Shown here one piece after another: positions 36,201-44,313 of a DNA stretch of 64,000 nt. Origin of the DNA: JACOND01 sp965202795. GTDB taxonomy: Bacteria > Bdellovibrionota > Bdellovibrionia > Bdellovibrionales > UBA1609. Location of the stretch: NCBI GenBank assembly GCA_965202795.1, contig OZ241848.1, positions 2,108,001-2,172,000 on the forward strand, read 5' to 3'. Made by a program: the position numbers and the translations under genes. Each line of letters opens with the position of its first letter. Position 1 is the stretch's first letter. The notes below the pieces were generated by a model. It made no database searches, had not been told where the DNA came from, and saw nothing but the letters and a program-made list of their open reading frames with translations.

Positions 36201-36505
36201 GCACCTTTTGCATTCAGAGAATTGAAGGGGGCAAGGCGCGGGCCAAAAGAGAGGGCCGGCCCCTTAAAGACGGCGAAATTCAAACCGCCTGCCAGCAGTC
36301 CTGCCCCTCAGAGGCCATTGTGTTTGGGGATTTAAATGACCCCGGCTCGGCTGTGGCGAAGGCTTTTCAGGCCAAAAACAGCTACGCGCTTTTGGACGAT
36401 ATGCTGAACACCAGGCCGGCGGTCAAATACCGGACAAAAATCAGAAACAAGCCGGCCGGGCAAGACTCCTCCAATGGCGCAAAGCCCAAAGCTTCGGGGC
36501 ATTAA
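33245..36505 (+). CDS. actB: Alternative Complex III iron-sulfur subunit ActB
   Basis: ActB carries the electron path from quinol in Alternative Complex III, a bc1-like quinol:acceptor oxidoreductase unrelated to bc1. The 1086-residue product has the family marker YWQSLEDLA near the N-terminus, a twin-Arg signal (SRREFLQLMG, 71-80) and a molybdopterin-oxidoreductase-like domain (about 110-640). The C-terminal ferredoxin domain begins with SCIGCGACMLACQ (about 850) and has further clusters CMHCDNAPCETVCP, CVGTRYCANNCPY and CTFCIQRIEGG. The start follows AAGGAG by five bases. actA, the multihaem cytochrome usually upstream, is absent. Confidence 0.94.
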   Translation: MAKNLKAAKTPVMQKSPKKTYWQSLEDLAPEELDKGPAASGSSREPLKTESLKREFPSPPLSMAEAGSGASRREFLQLMGAGMALASAGCMRRPAEKIVPYAKRPPDVIPGEASFYASSFYDSGEGFAALIKTREGRPIKIEGNPEAAMLNGRGLSVRAHAHILSLYDPERIKNPRQNLFNREKSSRETINISWEALDKILPQEFQNGRTALLTPRIPSPSAQKLIGEFKQAFSARHYVWDPVSFEDLSEAQKISHGQAIVPSYNFSRARVIFALNCDFLGTWLSPADFQSQFAKTRRPGPEMSRLIALETLMTLTGANADERHRLAHKDQLSALMALALALERAGHIRLPPEISPLIKSYEPLAARLPFPKSRLSEWADQLGKNRGRGLIVYGELGGQTDEARAIHVIVNFLNSALGNDGITVSRRQAQAHKFGSFRDIKSLIEALSAGDIQNLIIYKVNPVYSYPDHKKLLSALKKAKTVVYAGDRIDETGFHADYIAPDSHDLEKWGDWEFKKGVFSIQQPAIRPLYKTRAFEDSLLAWIKGGQEQMAGRPIKQAENYYRYIKSRWESEKGPGFWNRFLEKGVWGAESPKTSSPARAFRPEAAAFLARALKKNLEGFVEEARLKAKAGAPQNPQEFQKGRESGANPNSPKAQFPYHLSLYQTAALKGGDMSNVAWLQEFPDPVTKICWDNYLCISPKAAIKEGLREGDLVQVRLAGGAALKAPAHIQPGQEDSALALAVGYGRTRAGSVGSHVGVNAWRLAGAGRPGQAAFAGLSAALKKTGGSVPLANVQGHHSMEGRDIVLEAPLEEFAKNPSAGIPKHHRGPSLWSKHKYSGHKWGMAIDLNSCIGCGACMLACQSENNIPSVGKRYVLEGREMHWIRVDRYYKGGPDNPSALHQPVTCMHCDNAPCETVCPVLATVHSSEGTNDMIYNRCVGTRYCANNCPYKVRRFNWFGYDKKIRAPLDMALNPEVTVRGRGVMEKCTFCIQRIEGGKARAKREGRPLKDGEIQTACQQSCPSEAIVFGDLNDPGSAVAKAFQAKNSYALLDDMLNTRPAVKYRTKIRNKPAGQDSSNGAKPKASGH

Positions 36506-36585
36506 GGCTTAAGCAAAGCCTCAAAGCTTCAGAGGATGAGCGGCTCTCAGGCGGAAACAAAAGCCCTTAGGCTGAAAGAATAAAA

Positions 36586-37950
36586 ATGGCGGGAAAAACA
36601 TCTTTGCGAAAGCCGCTTGTCCAGGGGGATAAAACCCTAAAGCAAGTCACTGATGACGGGGCAGGGCTCACAGAAAGCCGCCCCGGCAAAAAATTTCTGT
36701 CCCTTTTGCTTTCAGCCAAAACCCTGTTTTTGTTTTACATCGCGGTTATGGCCGCCATTGCCGTTAAAGGCATGGGGCTTATGGGCGTCAATAACCCCGT
36801 GAACTGGGGCACAGACATTGTCACTTTTGTTTTTTGGATTGGCATTGGGCATGCGGGGACCTTGATCTCGGCCATTTTGTTTTTGTTTCGGCAAAAGTGG
36901 CGGAACTCCATTGCCCGGACCGCAGAGGCCATGACGGTGTTTGCCGTCCTGACAGCGGCGGTTTTTCCGATTTTGCATCTGGGCCGGCCCTGGCTGTTTC
37001 ACTGGTTTCTCCCCTACCCCAATCAAAGGGGGCCGCTTTGGCTGAACTTCCGCTCCCCTTTGATGTGGGATGTGTTTGCCATTTCCACTTATGGCCTTGT
37101 GTCTTTTTTATTCTGGTATATCGGGATGATGCCTGACCTGGCCTCTCTGAGGGACCGGGCCAAACATAAAATCCGGCGGTTTTTTTACGGCGCGCTTTCG
37201 CTCGGCTGGCGGGGGACGGCCCGAAACTGGAGTCATTATGAAATGACTTACCTGCTGCTGGCGGCGCTTTCAACGCCTCTGGTGCTGTCCGTGCACAGCA
37301 TTGTCTCGTTTGACTTTGCCACGGCGGGGCTTCCGGGCTGGCACACAACAATCTTTCCCCCTTATTTTGTGGCGGGAGCGATTTTTTCCGGCTTTGGCAT
37401 GGTTGTGACTTTAATGTGCCTGCTCCGGCATTTTGTCCCGCAGCTTAAGGGCTACATCACGATGGATCACATGGAAAACATGAACAAGGTTATTTTGACG
37501 ACCGGCATGATGGTGGGATACGCCTACGGATCTGAGTTTTTTATTGCCTGGTATTCCGGATCCTCTTATGAGCAATACGCCTTTTTAAACCGGGCGTTTG
37601 GGCCTTACTGGTGGTCATACTGGATTATGATCTCCTGCAATGTGATTTTTCCCCAGCTGTTTTGGATCCGAAAGGTCCGAAGAAGCATAAAGGCCATGTT
37701 TGTCATATCCATTTTGGTTAATGTGGGCATGTGGTTTGAGAGGTATGTGATTGTGGTCACAGCCCTTCACAGGGATTTTCTGCCGTCCAGCTGGGGGCTT
37801 TTCAAGATGACTTTTTTTGACTTTGGCGCTCTGATTGGGAGCTTTGGGATGTTTTTCACTTTGTTTTTGATTTACCTGCGGCTGATCCCGGCCATTGCCA
37901 TTTCGGAGATCAAGCCGGGGATATCTGCCGAAAAGGGGGGCGCGCATTGA
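36586..37950 (+). CDS. actC: Alternative Complex III membrane subunit ActC (NrfD family)
   Basis: A 454-residue polytopic membrane protein of the NrfD/PsrC family that binds quinol in the ACIII complex. About ten helices are visible, for example TLFLFYIAVMAAIAVKGMGL and WIGIGHAGTLISAILFLF, with the characteristic loops GRPWLFHWFLPYPNQRGPLW and LSVHSIVSFDFATAGLPGWH. It follows actB by 80 bases. Its stop overlaps the TTG start of actD. Confidence 0.94.
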   Translation: MAGKTSLRKPLVQGDKTLKQVTDDGAGLTESRPGKKFLSLLLSAKTLFLFYIAVMAAIAVKGMGLMGVNNPVNWGTDIVTFVFWIGIGHAGTLISAILFLFRQKWRNSIARTAEAMTVFAVLTAAVFPILHLGRPWLFHWFLPYPNQRGPLWLNFRSPLMWDVFAISTYGLVSFLFWYIGMMPDLASLRDRAKHKIRRFFYGALSLGWRGTARNWSHYEMTYLLLAALSTPLVLSVHSIVSFDFATAGLPGWHTTIFPPYFVAGAIFSGFGMVVTLMCLLRHFVPQLKGYITMDHMENMNKVILTTGMMVGYAYGSEFFIAWYSGSSYEQYAFLNRAFGPYWWSYWIMISCNVIFPQLFWIRKVRRSIKAMFVISILVNVGMWFERYVIVVTALHRDFLPSSWGLFKMTFFDFGALIGSFGMFFTLFLIYLRLIPAIAISEIKPGISAEKGGAH

Positions 37951-38594
37951 TTTTTAAAAAAAAATTCTCTTTAAAAAATCTTTCCCGCTACAAGGCGCGG
38001 GGCGGATGGGCCGGCCTTTGGACAGATGAGCGCGCCTTTTTGCGCGCGGCGGGTGAGATCCGCAAAATCCGCGGCGGCGGAGAGCAAAACATTGTCTGCC
38101 TAAGCCCTTACCCTGTCCATGGCCTTGAAGAGGCTCTGGAGATCCCGCGCTCCCGCATCCCATGGGCGGCTTTTGCCTTTGGCCTGGGCGGCTGTTTGTT
38201 TGGCCTCTGGTTTACATGGTGGGTTTCCGCTGTGGACTGGCCGATTATCATTGGAGGCAAGCCCCACTGGTCGCTTGCCGCTTTCATACCGGTTATTTTT
38301 GAGCTGACGATTTTGTTTGCCGCTTTAAGCTCTATAGCGGCGCTGATTTACTCCTGCGGTTTGCCGCATATTTCCCCTCCGGTGATTGACCCGGCGCTCA
38401 CATCCCATAAATTTGCCATTTTTATCCCCGCTTCTGACGGCGCCTCTGACGGCGCGCCTGATGACGCGCGGCCATTGGGGGAGCGGCAGCCGGAGGAGGG
38501 GGGCCGGCCGGAGGGAAAAACCCTCTCAGGCGATGAAGCCAAAAAACTGCTTGAGGATATGGGGGCGAAGGACATCCTTCAAACTGTTTTTTAG
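37947..38594 (+). CDS. actD: Alternative Complex III subunit ActD (DUF3341)
   Basis: A 215-residue protein with an N-terminal soluble part (GLWTDERAFLRAAGEIRKIR, SPYPVHGLEEALEIPRSRIP) typical of DUF3341 and two membrane helices (AFAFGLGGCLFGLWFTWW; LAAFIPVIFELTILFAALSS). The start is a TTG at 37947 that overlaps the actC stop, which implies coupling. A duplicated Ser-Asp-Gly-Ala stretch follows the membrane part. It anchors the complex in the inner membrane. Confidence 0.9.
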   Translation: MIFKKKFSLKNLSRYKARGGWAGLWTDERAFLRAAGEIRKIRGGGEQNIVCLSPYPVHGLEEALEIPRSRIPWAAFAFGLGGCLFGLWFTWWVSAVDWPIIIGGKPHWSLAAFIPVIFELTILFAALSSIAALIYSCGLPHISPPVIDPALTSHKFAIFIPASDGASDGAPDDARPLGERQPEEGGRPEGKTLSGDEAKKLLEDMGAKDILQTVF

Positions 38595-38604
38595 CAGGGA
38601 GAAA

Positions 38605-39255
38605 ATGAAAAAATTTTTGAGACAAACAGGCTGCCGGGCGGGGCTGGCCCTTTTCGGGGGGGGGCTGCTTCTGGCGGCGGCGGGATGCTCATGCTCTGGA
38701 GGGCGCAACCGGACAGATTCTGAGTATGTCCTTGACATGATGAGCCAAAAAAGCCTGAAGGCGCAGGAGGGCGGCCCCCAGGGGGAGATGCTGATGAGGC
38801 TTCCGCCAGAGGGCGCCCGCGCCAGAAACCGCCGCTATTACCCTTACACTGAGGATCCTGAACAGGCCAAAAGCCTGAAAAACCCCTTTGCGGACGATCC
38901 GGCATTTATCCAGGCCGGCAAAAAGCATTACGAAAGATTCTGCATTTACTGCCATGGCCGGCTTGGGGATTCAGGAGAGGGGGCCACAGTGGCGCCGAAG
39001 ATGATCATCAAGCCCCCTTCGCTTTTAGCCGATCGCGCCCTGTCTATGAGCGATGGAGAGATTTATCACATCATTTACAATGGCCGCGGGCTTATGGGGG
39101 GCTACAGCATCCAGCTGGAGACCCCGGAGCAGCTGGCGCTTTCGCGGCATATCGGCGCCGGGCTGGCGGCGGAAGCCGGGGAATACAAAGGCTCCAAAAA
39201 TATATGGTCTGTGGTCAGCTATATCCGCGCCCTGCAGGAAAGCGCAAAGCAGTAA
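38605..39255 (+). CDS. actE: Alternative Complex III cytochrome c subunit ActE
   Basis: A 216-residue monohaem cytochrome c lipoprotein. The signal ends at LAAAGC. The haem motif CIYCH is at 113-117, and a Met-containing segment (RGLMGGYSIQ) is a candidate for the sixth ligand. It probably passes electrons from the complex to a soluble carrier or oxidase. The ATG at 38605 follows AGGGAG. A run of nine G (about 38656-38664) inside the signal-peptide codons could slip and silence the gene. Confidence 0.9.
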   Translation: MKKFLRQTGCRAGLALFGGGLLLAAAGCSCSGGRNRTDSEYVLDMMSQKSLKAQEGGPQGEMLMRLPPEGARARNRRYYPYTEDPEQAKSLKNPFADDPAFIQAGKKHYERFCIYCHGRLGDSGEGATVAPKMIIKPPSLLADRALSMSDGEIYHIIYNGRGLMGGYSIQLETPEQLALSRHIGAGLAAEAGEYKGSKNIWSVVSYIRALQESAKQ

Positions 39256-39381
39256 AGCCCCCGGCCCGGCCTGTTTGCGGGGGCGGCTGGCGGCCGCTCC
39301 CCTCTCAATGCCTGGCCTAAAGTTTTGCAGCGCTTTAGCCGATAAATCCTTGCAGTGAAAGCAAAAAACCCGGTCTTTGGT

Positions 39382-39401
39382 CCCCCCCCCCCCCCCCCCC
39401 C
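39382..39401. repeat. poly-C tract of 20 bases
   Basis: An uninterrupted run of 20 C lies 28-47 bases before the start of the prepilin-like gene. Such tracts change length by slipped-strand mispairing and can switch downstream expression on and off in phase-variable genes. The length could be misread by the sequencing method. Confidence 0.9.
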
Positions 39402-39428
39402 GGCTTTTGGCGGGGAGGGAGGGCTGTT

Positions 39429-40979
39429 TTGAGCGGCGGCATGAGCCCAAAGGGGTTTTCGCTGGTCAGTGTTTTGGTCTCCAGCGCTCTGGGGCTGATG
39501 GTGGTTATGGGAATCTCCCACAACATGATCCAAACCGCCCTTAATCGCCAAATCATGGAAAAGCGCCACCTCAGGCAGGACATGCAGACATTTATCAAAG
39601 CCGCCCTCAACAACTCAGCCTCCTGCCAAAACACGCTCTCATCACAGCTGGACTCTGGCGCCGCGAAAGCGGACAAAAACCTCGCGCCCCATGCCGGCCA
39701 GGAGCGAAAGTTTGAGATCAAAATCCTCAAAGACGCCAATGGAGGGACGATTCTTGACTTTTCCAAAGACGCCTCTGGCAATCTCACCCATCAGGCAAGC
39801 AAAATCCGGCTTTCCGATCTGGGGATTGACCGCTTTGAAAAAATGGAGTTCATCCACAGCAAATCCCAGCCAAGCCTCGGAAAAGTTGTCTTAAAATCCA
39901 AAACCAGCATCGGGAGCCTTCACAATAGGCAAAACAGAGAGCTTGTCTGGCATCTTTCCGGCCTGACAATAGGAGATCCGGACGGGGCGGACACCGATGG
40001 CGATGGGACGGACCTTGGCGATCAGGTCCAGTCCTGCTCGGAGGCTGAGCCTTTGAAGATTCTCTGCGGCTCAGCCGTCACAGGCAGCCCGCATGAAAAT
40101 GGCGGAGGCTTTGTGGAAAACAGCGCCAATGTCCATGGCAGCGCTTATGTGTCCAAAAAATCTGTGGTTTGCGGAAATGCAAAAGTTGAGGGGCAAGCCA
40201 GGGTTTTAGGCGGAGCCATTGTGAAAGACAGAGCTATAGTCAGGGAGAGGGCTTTGGTCTATGGGAACGCGCAAATATCCGGAGATGCGGAAATCTCCGG
40301 CGATGCAAAAGTCTATGACAATGCCAAGGTTTCGGGGAATGCGAAAGTCAAGGACCATGCAAAAGTCTATGACAATGCCAAAGTTAGAGGGTCTGCCAAA
40401 ATTTATGGATCCTCGCAGGTTTATGAGTCAGCCAACATCTATGACTCCGCAGAGGTTTATGGCCCAGGCGCGGAAGTCTATGGGAACGCGCAAGTCAGCC
40501 ATACAGCCAAAGTTTATGGGAGCGCCAAAATTTTTGGGAACGCCAAAATACAGTCAAGCTCTGAAGTTAAGGGCAGCGCCAAGGTTTTTGACACGGCCAC
40601 AGTCAGCGGGCGCCAGGCAATAGTTGATGGCAGAGCCCAGGTTTATGGAGACGCTGAAGTGGCTTACGAAGCGCAAGTCTCGGATGACGCCAAGATTTTT
40701 GGGAACGCCCTAATTACAGGAAACGCCAAGCTTTATGGGCATGCCCAGCTTATGGGAAACGCCGGCATGAACATGAACGCTAAAATGCATGGGCATGCCA
40801 AAGCATGGGGAGGGTCTTACATATCAGGTTCGGCCAATATATATGGGCATGTCAATATCAACACCCATGTCAAGGGAACCTGCGAATGCTTCTATAATAC
40901 AACCTCAGCAGTTCCCAGAAAAAATTTTACCGCCGGATGCTCAGACGGAACTTGCTCTCCATTGACAGTCCCTGACTAA
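39429..40979 (+). CDS. prepilin-like protein with hexapeptide beta-helix repeats
   Basis: A 516-residue protein. It opens with a type IV prepilin signal (SPKG then FSLVSVLVSSALGLMVVMG); the usual Glu at mature position 5 is Ser, as in some minor pseudopilins. A pilin-like head follows to about residue 200. Residues about 215-480 are some 40 six-residue repeats of the form AKVYGN, AKVSGN, AEISGD, which predict a long left-handed or similar beta helix. A Cys-containing tail ends the protein. The TTG at 39429 is well spaced after GGAGGGAGGG; an ATG at 39441 is the alternative. The gene interrupts the act operon and sits behind a poly-C tract. Confidence 0.8.
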   Translation: MSGGMSPKGFSLVSVLVSSALGLMVVMGISHNMIQTALNRQIMEKRHLRQDMQTFIKAALNNSASCQNTLSSQLDSGAAKADKNLAPHAGQERKFEIKILKDANGGTILDFSKDASGNLTHQASKIRLSDLGIDRFEKMEFIHSKSQPSLGKVVLKSKTSIGSLHNRQNRELVWHLSGLTIGDPDGADTDGDGTDLGDQVQSCSEAEPLKILCGSAVTGSPHENGGGFVENSANVHGSAYVSKKSVVCGNAKVEGQARVLGGAIVKDRAIVRERALVYGNAQISGDAEISGDAKVYDNAKVSGNAKVKDHAKVYDNAKVRGSAKIYGSSQVYESANIYDSAEVYGPGAEVYGNAQVSHTAKVYGSAKIFGNAKIQSSSEVKGSAKVFDTATVSGRQAIVDGRAQVYGDAEVAYEAQVSDDAKIFGNALITGNAKLYGHAQLMGNAGMNMNAKMHGHAKAWGGSYISGSANIYGHVNINTHVKGTCECFYNTTSAVPRKNFTAGCSDGTCSPLTVPD

Positions 40980-41286
40980 GCTCTGTTTGACGCGCCGCGG
41001 GCCTGAAATTATTTTATAAGGCGGCCGGCCGGAAATGCCTTCAAGAGGCCGCGCTTTGCGCGGGATTTTGTTGGCGCCCGCCCCCCCCGGCGCGGAGGGG
41101 GGCCTTGTTGGCGGCAAATGCGGAAAAAAGAGGCCTGAGGCCCCGCCCTCAGCCTCCTCAGCTTAAAAAAAAAGGGGGCGCGCCCAGCGGCGGCAGCATA
41201 ACCGCGCTTGCTTTCAGGGGCTGGCTGCCCTAATATAAAACCCCCCCCTTCTGACAGGCTGGACAGGGGGCTGGGCAGGCGCCGCC
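40980..41286. other. intergenic region before actF
   Basis: GC-rich with short C-runs (nine at about 41083, eight at about 41241). I see no gene, tRNA or clear promoter. The C-runs may be further slippage sites. Confidence 0.4.
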
Positions 41287-42516
41287 ATGGAAAACAGTCA
41301 GAATTTGCAGAGCGGCAAAGCGCCGCAGGGCGTCACAAGCGCCTCCAGCCTGAAGTTTGCCTTCCCGGACAGGCTGAAAACCGCTCTTTCCGTCTGCATG
41401 CTCATCGGCGCAGCCGCTTTTGCCGCCGGCCTGTTTATGGAAAAAGACCGCGCCTGGGGGGCTTTTCTCACGGCCTCGCTTTTTGTCTTGTTCCTGAGCC
41501 TGGGGGGAGTGTTTTTCACAGCCATCCAGCATGTCTCCAAGGCGGGCTGGAGCGTCAATATCCGCCGGCTTATGGAGGGCTTTGGCGCTTACCTGCCCTG
41601 GGGCGCGCTTGCGGCCCTGGCGCTGCTGTTTTCCGGAAAATCCCTTTATATATGGTTTGACCCCGCTCAAGCGGCGGGGGATCATCTCCTGGCCCACAAG
41701 GCGCCTTACCTGAATATCTGGTTTTTTTCCCTCAGGCTGATTGTTTTTTTTGGAATTTGGATCTGGCTCGCGCGGCGGCTGGCGGGTTTTTCCCTCAAGC
41801 AGGATCAAACCGGGGATCCGGGCTTAAGCCAAAAAAGCGCCCGCCATTCAGTGGCTTTTTTGATTCTATTCACTTTAAGCTTTACCTTTTTTACTGTGGA
41901 TGTTTTGATGAGCCTTGAGCCTCACTGGTTTTCCACAGTGTTTGGGCTTTACGCTTTTTCCGGGCTGATTCAGTCTTTTATTGCCGCTTTGATTTTGCTG
42001 GCCATTTATTTTCGGCGGCGGGGGCCGCTGGCCGGCCTTGTGAATGAAAATCACCTCCATGACCTGGGCAAATTTCTGCTTGGCTTCACTATATTTTGGG
42101 CCTACATCGCCTTCAGCCAGTATATGCTGATCTGGTATGCCAACCTGCCTGAGGAGACAGGCTATTACCACCGCCGGGCGCAAATGCCATGGCTTTGGCT
42201 TTCCCTGGCGCTGATTGTGTTTAAGTTTATTGTCCCTTTTTTGTTTTTGCTTCCCCGATGGGTCAAAAGAGACGAGCGCGCCTTGATTTTTATCAGCTCT
42301 CTGATTTTGATCATGCAGTATGCGGACATTTACTGGATGACCGGCCCCTCTCTGCATGCCGAAGGCCCGCGCTTTGGATTTGTTGAGGCCGGCGCGCTGC
42401 TGGGATTTGGAGCGGCGCTTCTTCACTCGCTGCTTTCTTTTTTAAGCCGGCATCCCGCCGCGCCTTTGAGGGATCCCTATAAGCCGGAATCTGACTCTCA
42501 CGCTGTCACTTATTGA
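41287..42516 (+). CDS. actF: Alternative Complex III membrane subunit ActF
   Basis: A 409-residue polytopic membrane protein, homologous in layout to ActC but of the ActF type. It has ten or so helices, with GVFFTAIQHVSKAGWSVNIR and IYFRRRGPLAGLVNENHLHD, then LGKFLLGFTIFWAYIAFSQY and MLIWYANLPEETGYYHRR, all typical of ActF. It completes B-C-D-E-F; ActA is missing and no cytochrome oxidase follows in the window. The gap from actE holds the prepilin-like gene. Confidence 0.9.
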   Translation: MENSQNLQSGKAPQGVTSASSLKFAFPDRLKTALSVCMLIGAAAFAAGLFMEKDRAWGAFLTASLFVLFLSLGGVFFTAIQHVSKAGWSVNIRRLMEGFGAYLPWGALAALALLFSGKSLYIWFDPAQAAGDHLLAHKAPYLNIWFFSLRLIVFFGIWIWLARRLAGFSLKQDQTGDPGLSQKSARHSVAFLILFTLSFTFFTVDVLMSLEPHWFSTVFGLYAFSGLIQSFIAALILLAIYFRRRGPLAGLVNENHLHDLGKFLLGFTIFWAYIAFSQYMLIWYANLPEETGYYHRRAQMPWLWLSLALIVFKFIVPFLFLLPRWVKRDERALIFISSLILIMQYADIYWMTGPSLHAEGPRFGFVEAGALLGFGAALLHSLLSFLSRHPAAPLRDPYKPESDSHAVTY

Positions 42517-42587
42517 GGCGGCGGCGCGCCTGCCGCGCCTGTTTGCGCTTTTCCGCCAATAGGCGGAGGAGAAATCCCCCCTTGACT

Positions 42588-42656
42588 GATTGAAATCCCC
42601 TCTGATTGAAATCCCCTCTGATTGAAATCCCCCTCTGATTGAAATCCCCCTCTGAC
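42588..42656. repeat. 16-17 base tandem repeat
   Basis: Four units of TCTGATTGAAATCCCC(C) lie between actF and the Bor-like genes. The last two units have one extra C each. No coding meaning is apparent. Confidence 0.85.
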
Positions 42657-42708
42657 AAGGGAAACTTAGAGGGTTTGCGCATGCGGGGGGTTTAAAATCA
42701 GGCCATAA

Positions 42709-43056
42709 TCATTTGCAGGAAACACTCGCCTCTTCGGGGGTGTAAATAAAGGAAAGAACAGGCCCCAGCCCGGCTATGATGTAGCTTAAAACTCCTGGAG
42801 CGATATGTTTGACGGCGCCTTGGGCGATATTTGTCTGCGCGCGAACAGACCTCCAGCCCCTGTCCCCGCAGATCTCCTGAACATCAACGGGAGGGGAAAA
42901 CTCCACCAATCCAAGGACGCCTATATGATGCCACTGCGCGCTGTCATGCGGCGCCCCGGCGGCGGCGGCGCTTTCCCCGCTGTTCACAAAGTGAATGGTA
43001 TGACAGGAAAGAAAAGAAAAAGCCAAAAGAAGCAAAAAGAATACTCGCTTAACCAT
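42709..43056 (-). CDS. Bor-family lipoprotein
   Basis: A 115-residue lipoprotein with signal VFFLLLLAFSFLSC. The mature part has the Bor hallmarks: Cys in VDVQEICGDRGW and the C-terminal IYTPEEASVSC, as in phage lambda Bor, an outer-membrane lipoprotein linked to serum resistance. The ATG at 43056 follows GGAGGCG and directly abuts the stop of the upstream gene. The family match is from memory of the lambda sequence pattern; the role here is unknown. Confidence 0.75.
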   Translation of the reverse strand: MVKRVFFLLLLAFSFLSCHTIHFVNSGESAAAAGAPHDSAQWHHIGVLGLVEFSPPVDVQEICGDRGWRSVRAQTNIAQGAVKHIAPGVLSYIIAGLGPVLSFIYTPEEASVSCK

Positions 43057-43932
43057 TTAAATCGCCTCCAATAGTTTGGCGCCGGCGCGCGGCGCTTGTT
43101 CCCCTGCCTTTCCGCGCCAGGCCTTAGCGGCCTTAGGGGCTTTAAGGGCTTGTTCCCCTGCCTTTCCGCGCCAGGCCTTAGCGGCCTTAGGGGCTTTAGG
43201 GGCTTGTTCCCCTGCCTTTCCGCGCCAGGCCTTAGCGGTCGTAGGGGCTTTAGGGGTTTGTTCCCCTGCCTTTCCGCGCCAGGCCTTAGCGGTCGTAGGG
43301 GCTTTAGGGGTTTGTTCCCCTGCTTTTCCACACCAGACCTTAGCGGTCTTAGGGGCATAAATCCCAGAGCCAACCTTATATCCGAAAAGTCCCAAAGCAA
43401 CGGCTATGAGGCCGCCACTTATAACCCCTTCGGCACCTGCTTCAGCCACAATCGCTGCGAAATTGTCGTCTTCGCCACCGTCAAAAAGATCCCAATCATC
43501 TGAGAACAAGGCGTAAGAGTAAAAAGCAGCGGCCCCGATTGCCAGCCCCAAGACCGCGGGGATAAGAGCATCCGCAAAAGTGGTCTGGGACTGAAGCTTG
43601 ACCGGCTTCTCGCCGTTTTTGCATATCTCTCCGGCGGGAACAACAGAATCTCCCACAAGGCCCCACAAAAAGAAAGGCTCGCTTTTTTGATAATCGGGCT
43701 TTAGGCGGGCTGTTTTTGCGGCGGCCCTCCCTTCGGGGTAGACAGTCAAGGTCTGGCAGGAGATCAGGGAGCTTAAGCAAACCAGCAGGCCGGCGGCTTT
43801 TAAATTGCGTTTGATTGTTGTATTAGAGATTTTCACAGCGCCTGCCCCCTGTTTTCGAGATGTTTTCGGATGTTTTTGAGATATCCGCCCCTTGTTTTCA
43901 GAATCTGGCCTCAAAATCTTGTCTGCCAGCAA
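43057..43932 (-). CDS. enlarged Bor-like lipoprotein with C-terminal repeats
   Basis: A frame of 291 codons. The real start may be the GTG at 43836 after GGGGGCAGG, which gives a lipoprotein signal ending LSSLISC. The mature part has EICKNGEKP and SGIYAPKTAKVWC, matching the two Bor motifs, with an inserted pair of hydrophobic segments between. Beyond the Bor end, the 18-residue unit TAKAWRGKAGEQTPKAPT is repeated four times. The repeat copies the gene's own Bor C-terminus, so the tail arose by tandem duplication. It is followed without a gap by the second Bor-like gene. Confidence 0.65.
   Translation of the reverse strand: MLADKILRPDSENKGRISQKHPKTSRKQGAGAVKISNTTIKRNLKAAGLLVCLSSLISCQTLTVYPEGRAAAKTARLKPDYQKSEPFFLWGLVGDSVVPAGEICKNGEKPVKLQSQTTFADALIPAVLGLAIGAAAFYSYALFSDDWDLFDGGEDDNFAAIVAEAGAEGVISGGLIAVALGLFGYKVGSGIYAPKTAKVWCGKAGEQTPKAPTTAKAWRGKAGEQTPKAPTTAKAWRGKAGEQAPKAPKAAKAWRGKAGEQALKAPKAAKAWRGKAGEQAPRAGAKLLEAI
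43095..43360. repeat. 54-base tandem repeat at a gene 3' end
   Basis: Units start at about 43095, 43149, 43203, 43257 and (diverged) 43311, with an exact 54-base period. The diverged copy is the one inside the Bor-like domain and looks ancestral; the four more similar copies extend the C-terminus. Confidence 0.9.
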
Positions 43933-44313
43933 ACCCGCCAGGGGTTTTGAGGCTTCCTATTGAGGCATCCTATCCATATAAACAGCTTCCAGGCATAAAA
44001 TCAACAAAAAAAATCTGAGCCTGTCCCCCTGCGGAGCCTGCCCCCCCCCGCAAATTTTATTATGGTCCAGATCCCTTCCGGGGCGGCGTATGCCAGGGAG
44101 AGGCGCAGAGCCTGCCTCCCGCAAATTTTATCATGCTCCAGGGCCTCTTAATCCATAAAATGCAGCCTTTGATCTGGAAAACATGCAAAAAAAAATCAAA
44201 AAACCCTTCCCTCTTTTACTCCCCCGGCGGCTCCAGAGGAGCGAAATACAGTTTTGAAGATGCGGGGGGCTTTTCCTTTTTGCAAAAGGCCGGCTCCGCC
44301 AAAGGCCCGGCAG
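43933..44313. other. intergenic region with direct repeat
   Basis: Two imperfect copies of GCCTGCC...CCCGCAAATTTTAT followed by CATG/TATGG-CTCCAG lie at about 44036-44067 and 44111-44141. The first carries a nine-C run. No gene is supported. This is the right-hand junction of the truncated transposase and may hold the scar of its loss. Confidence 0.45.
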
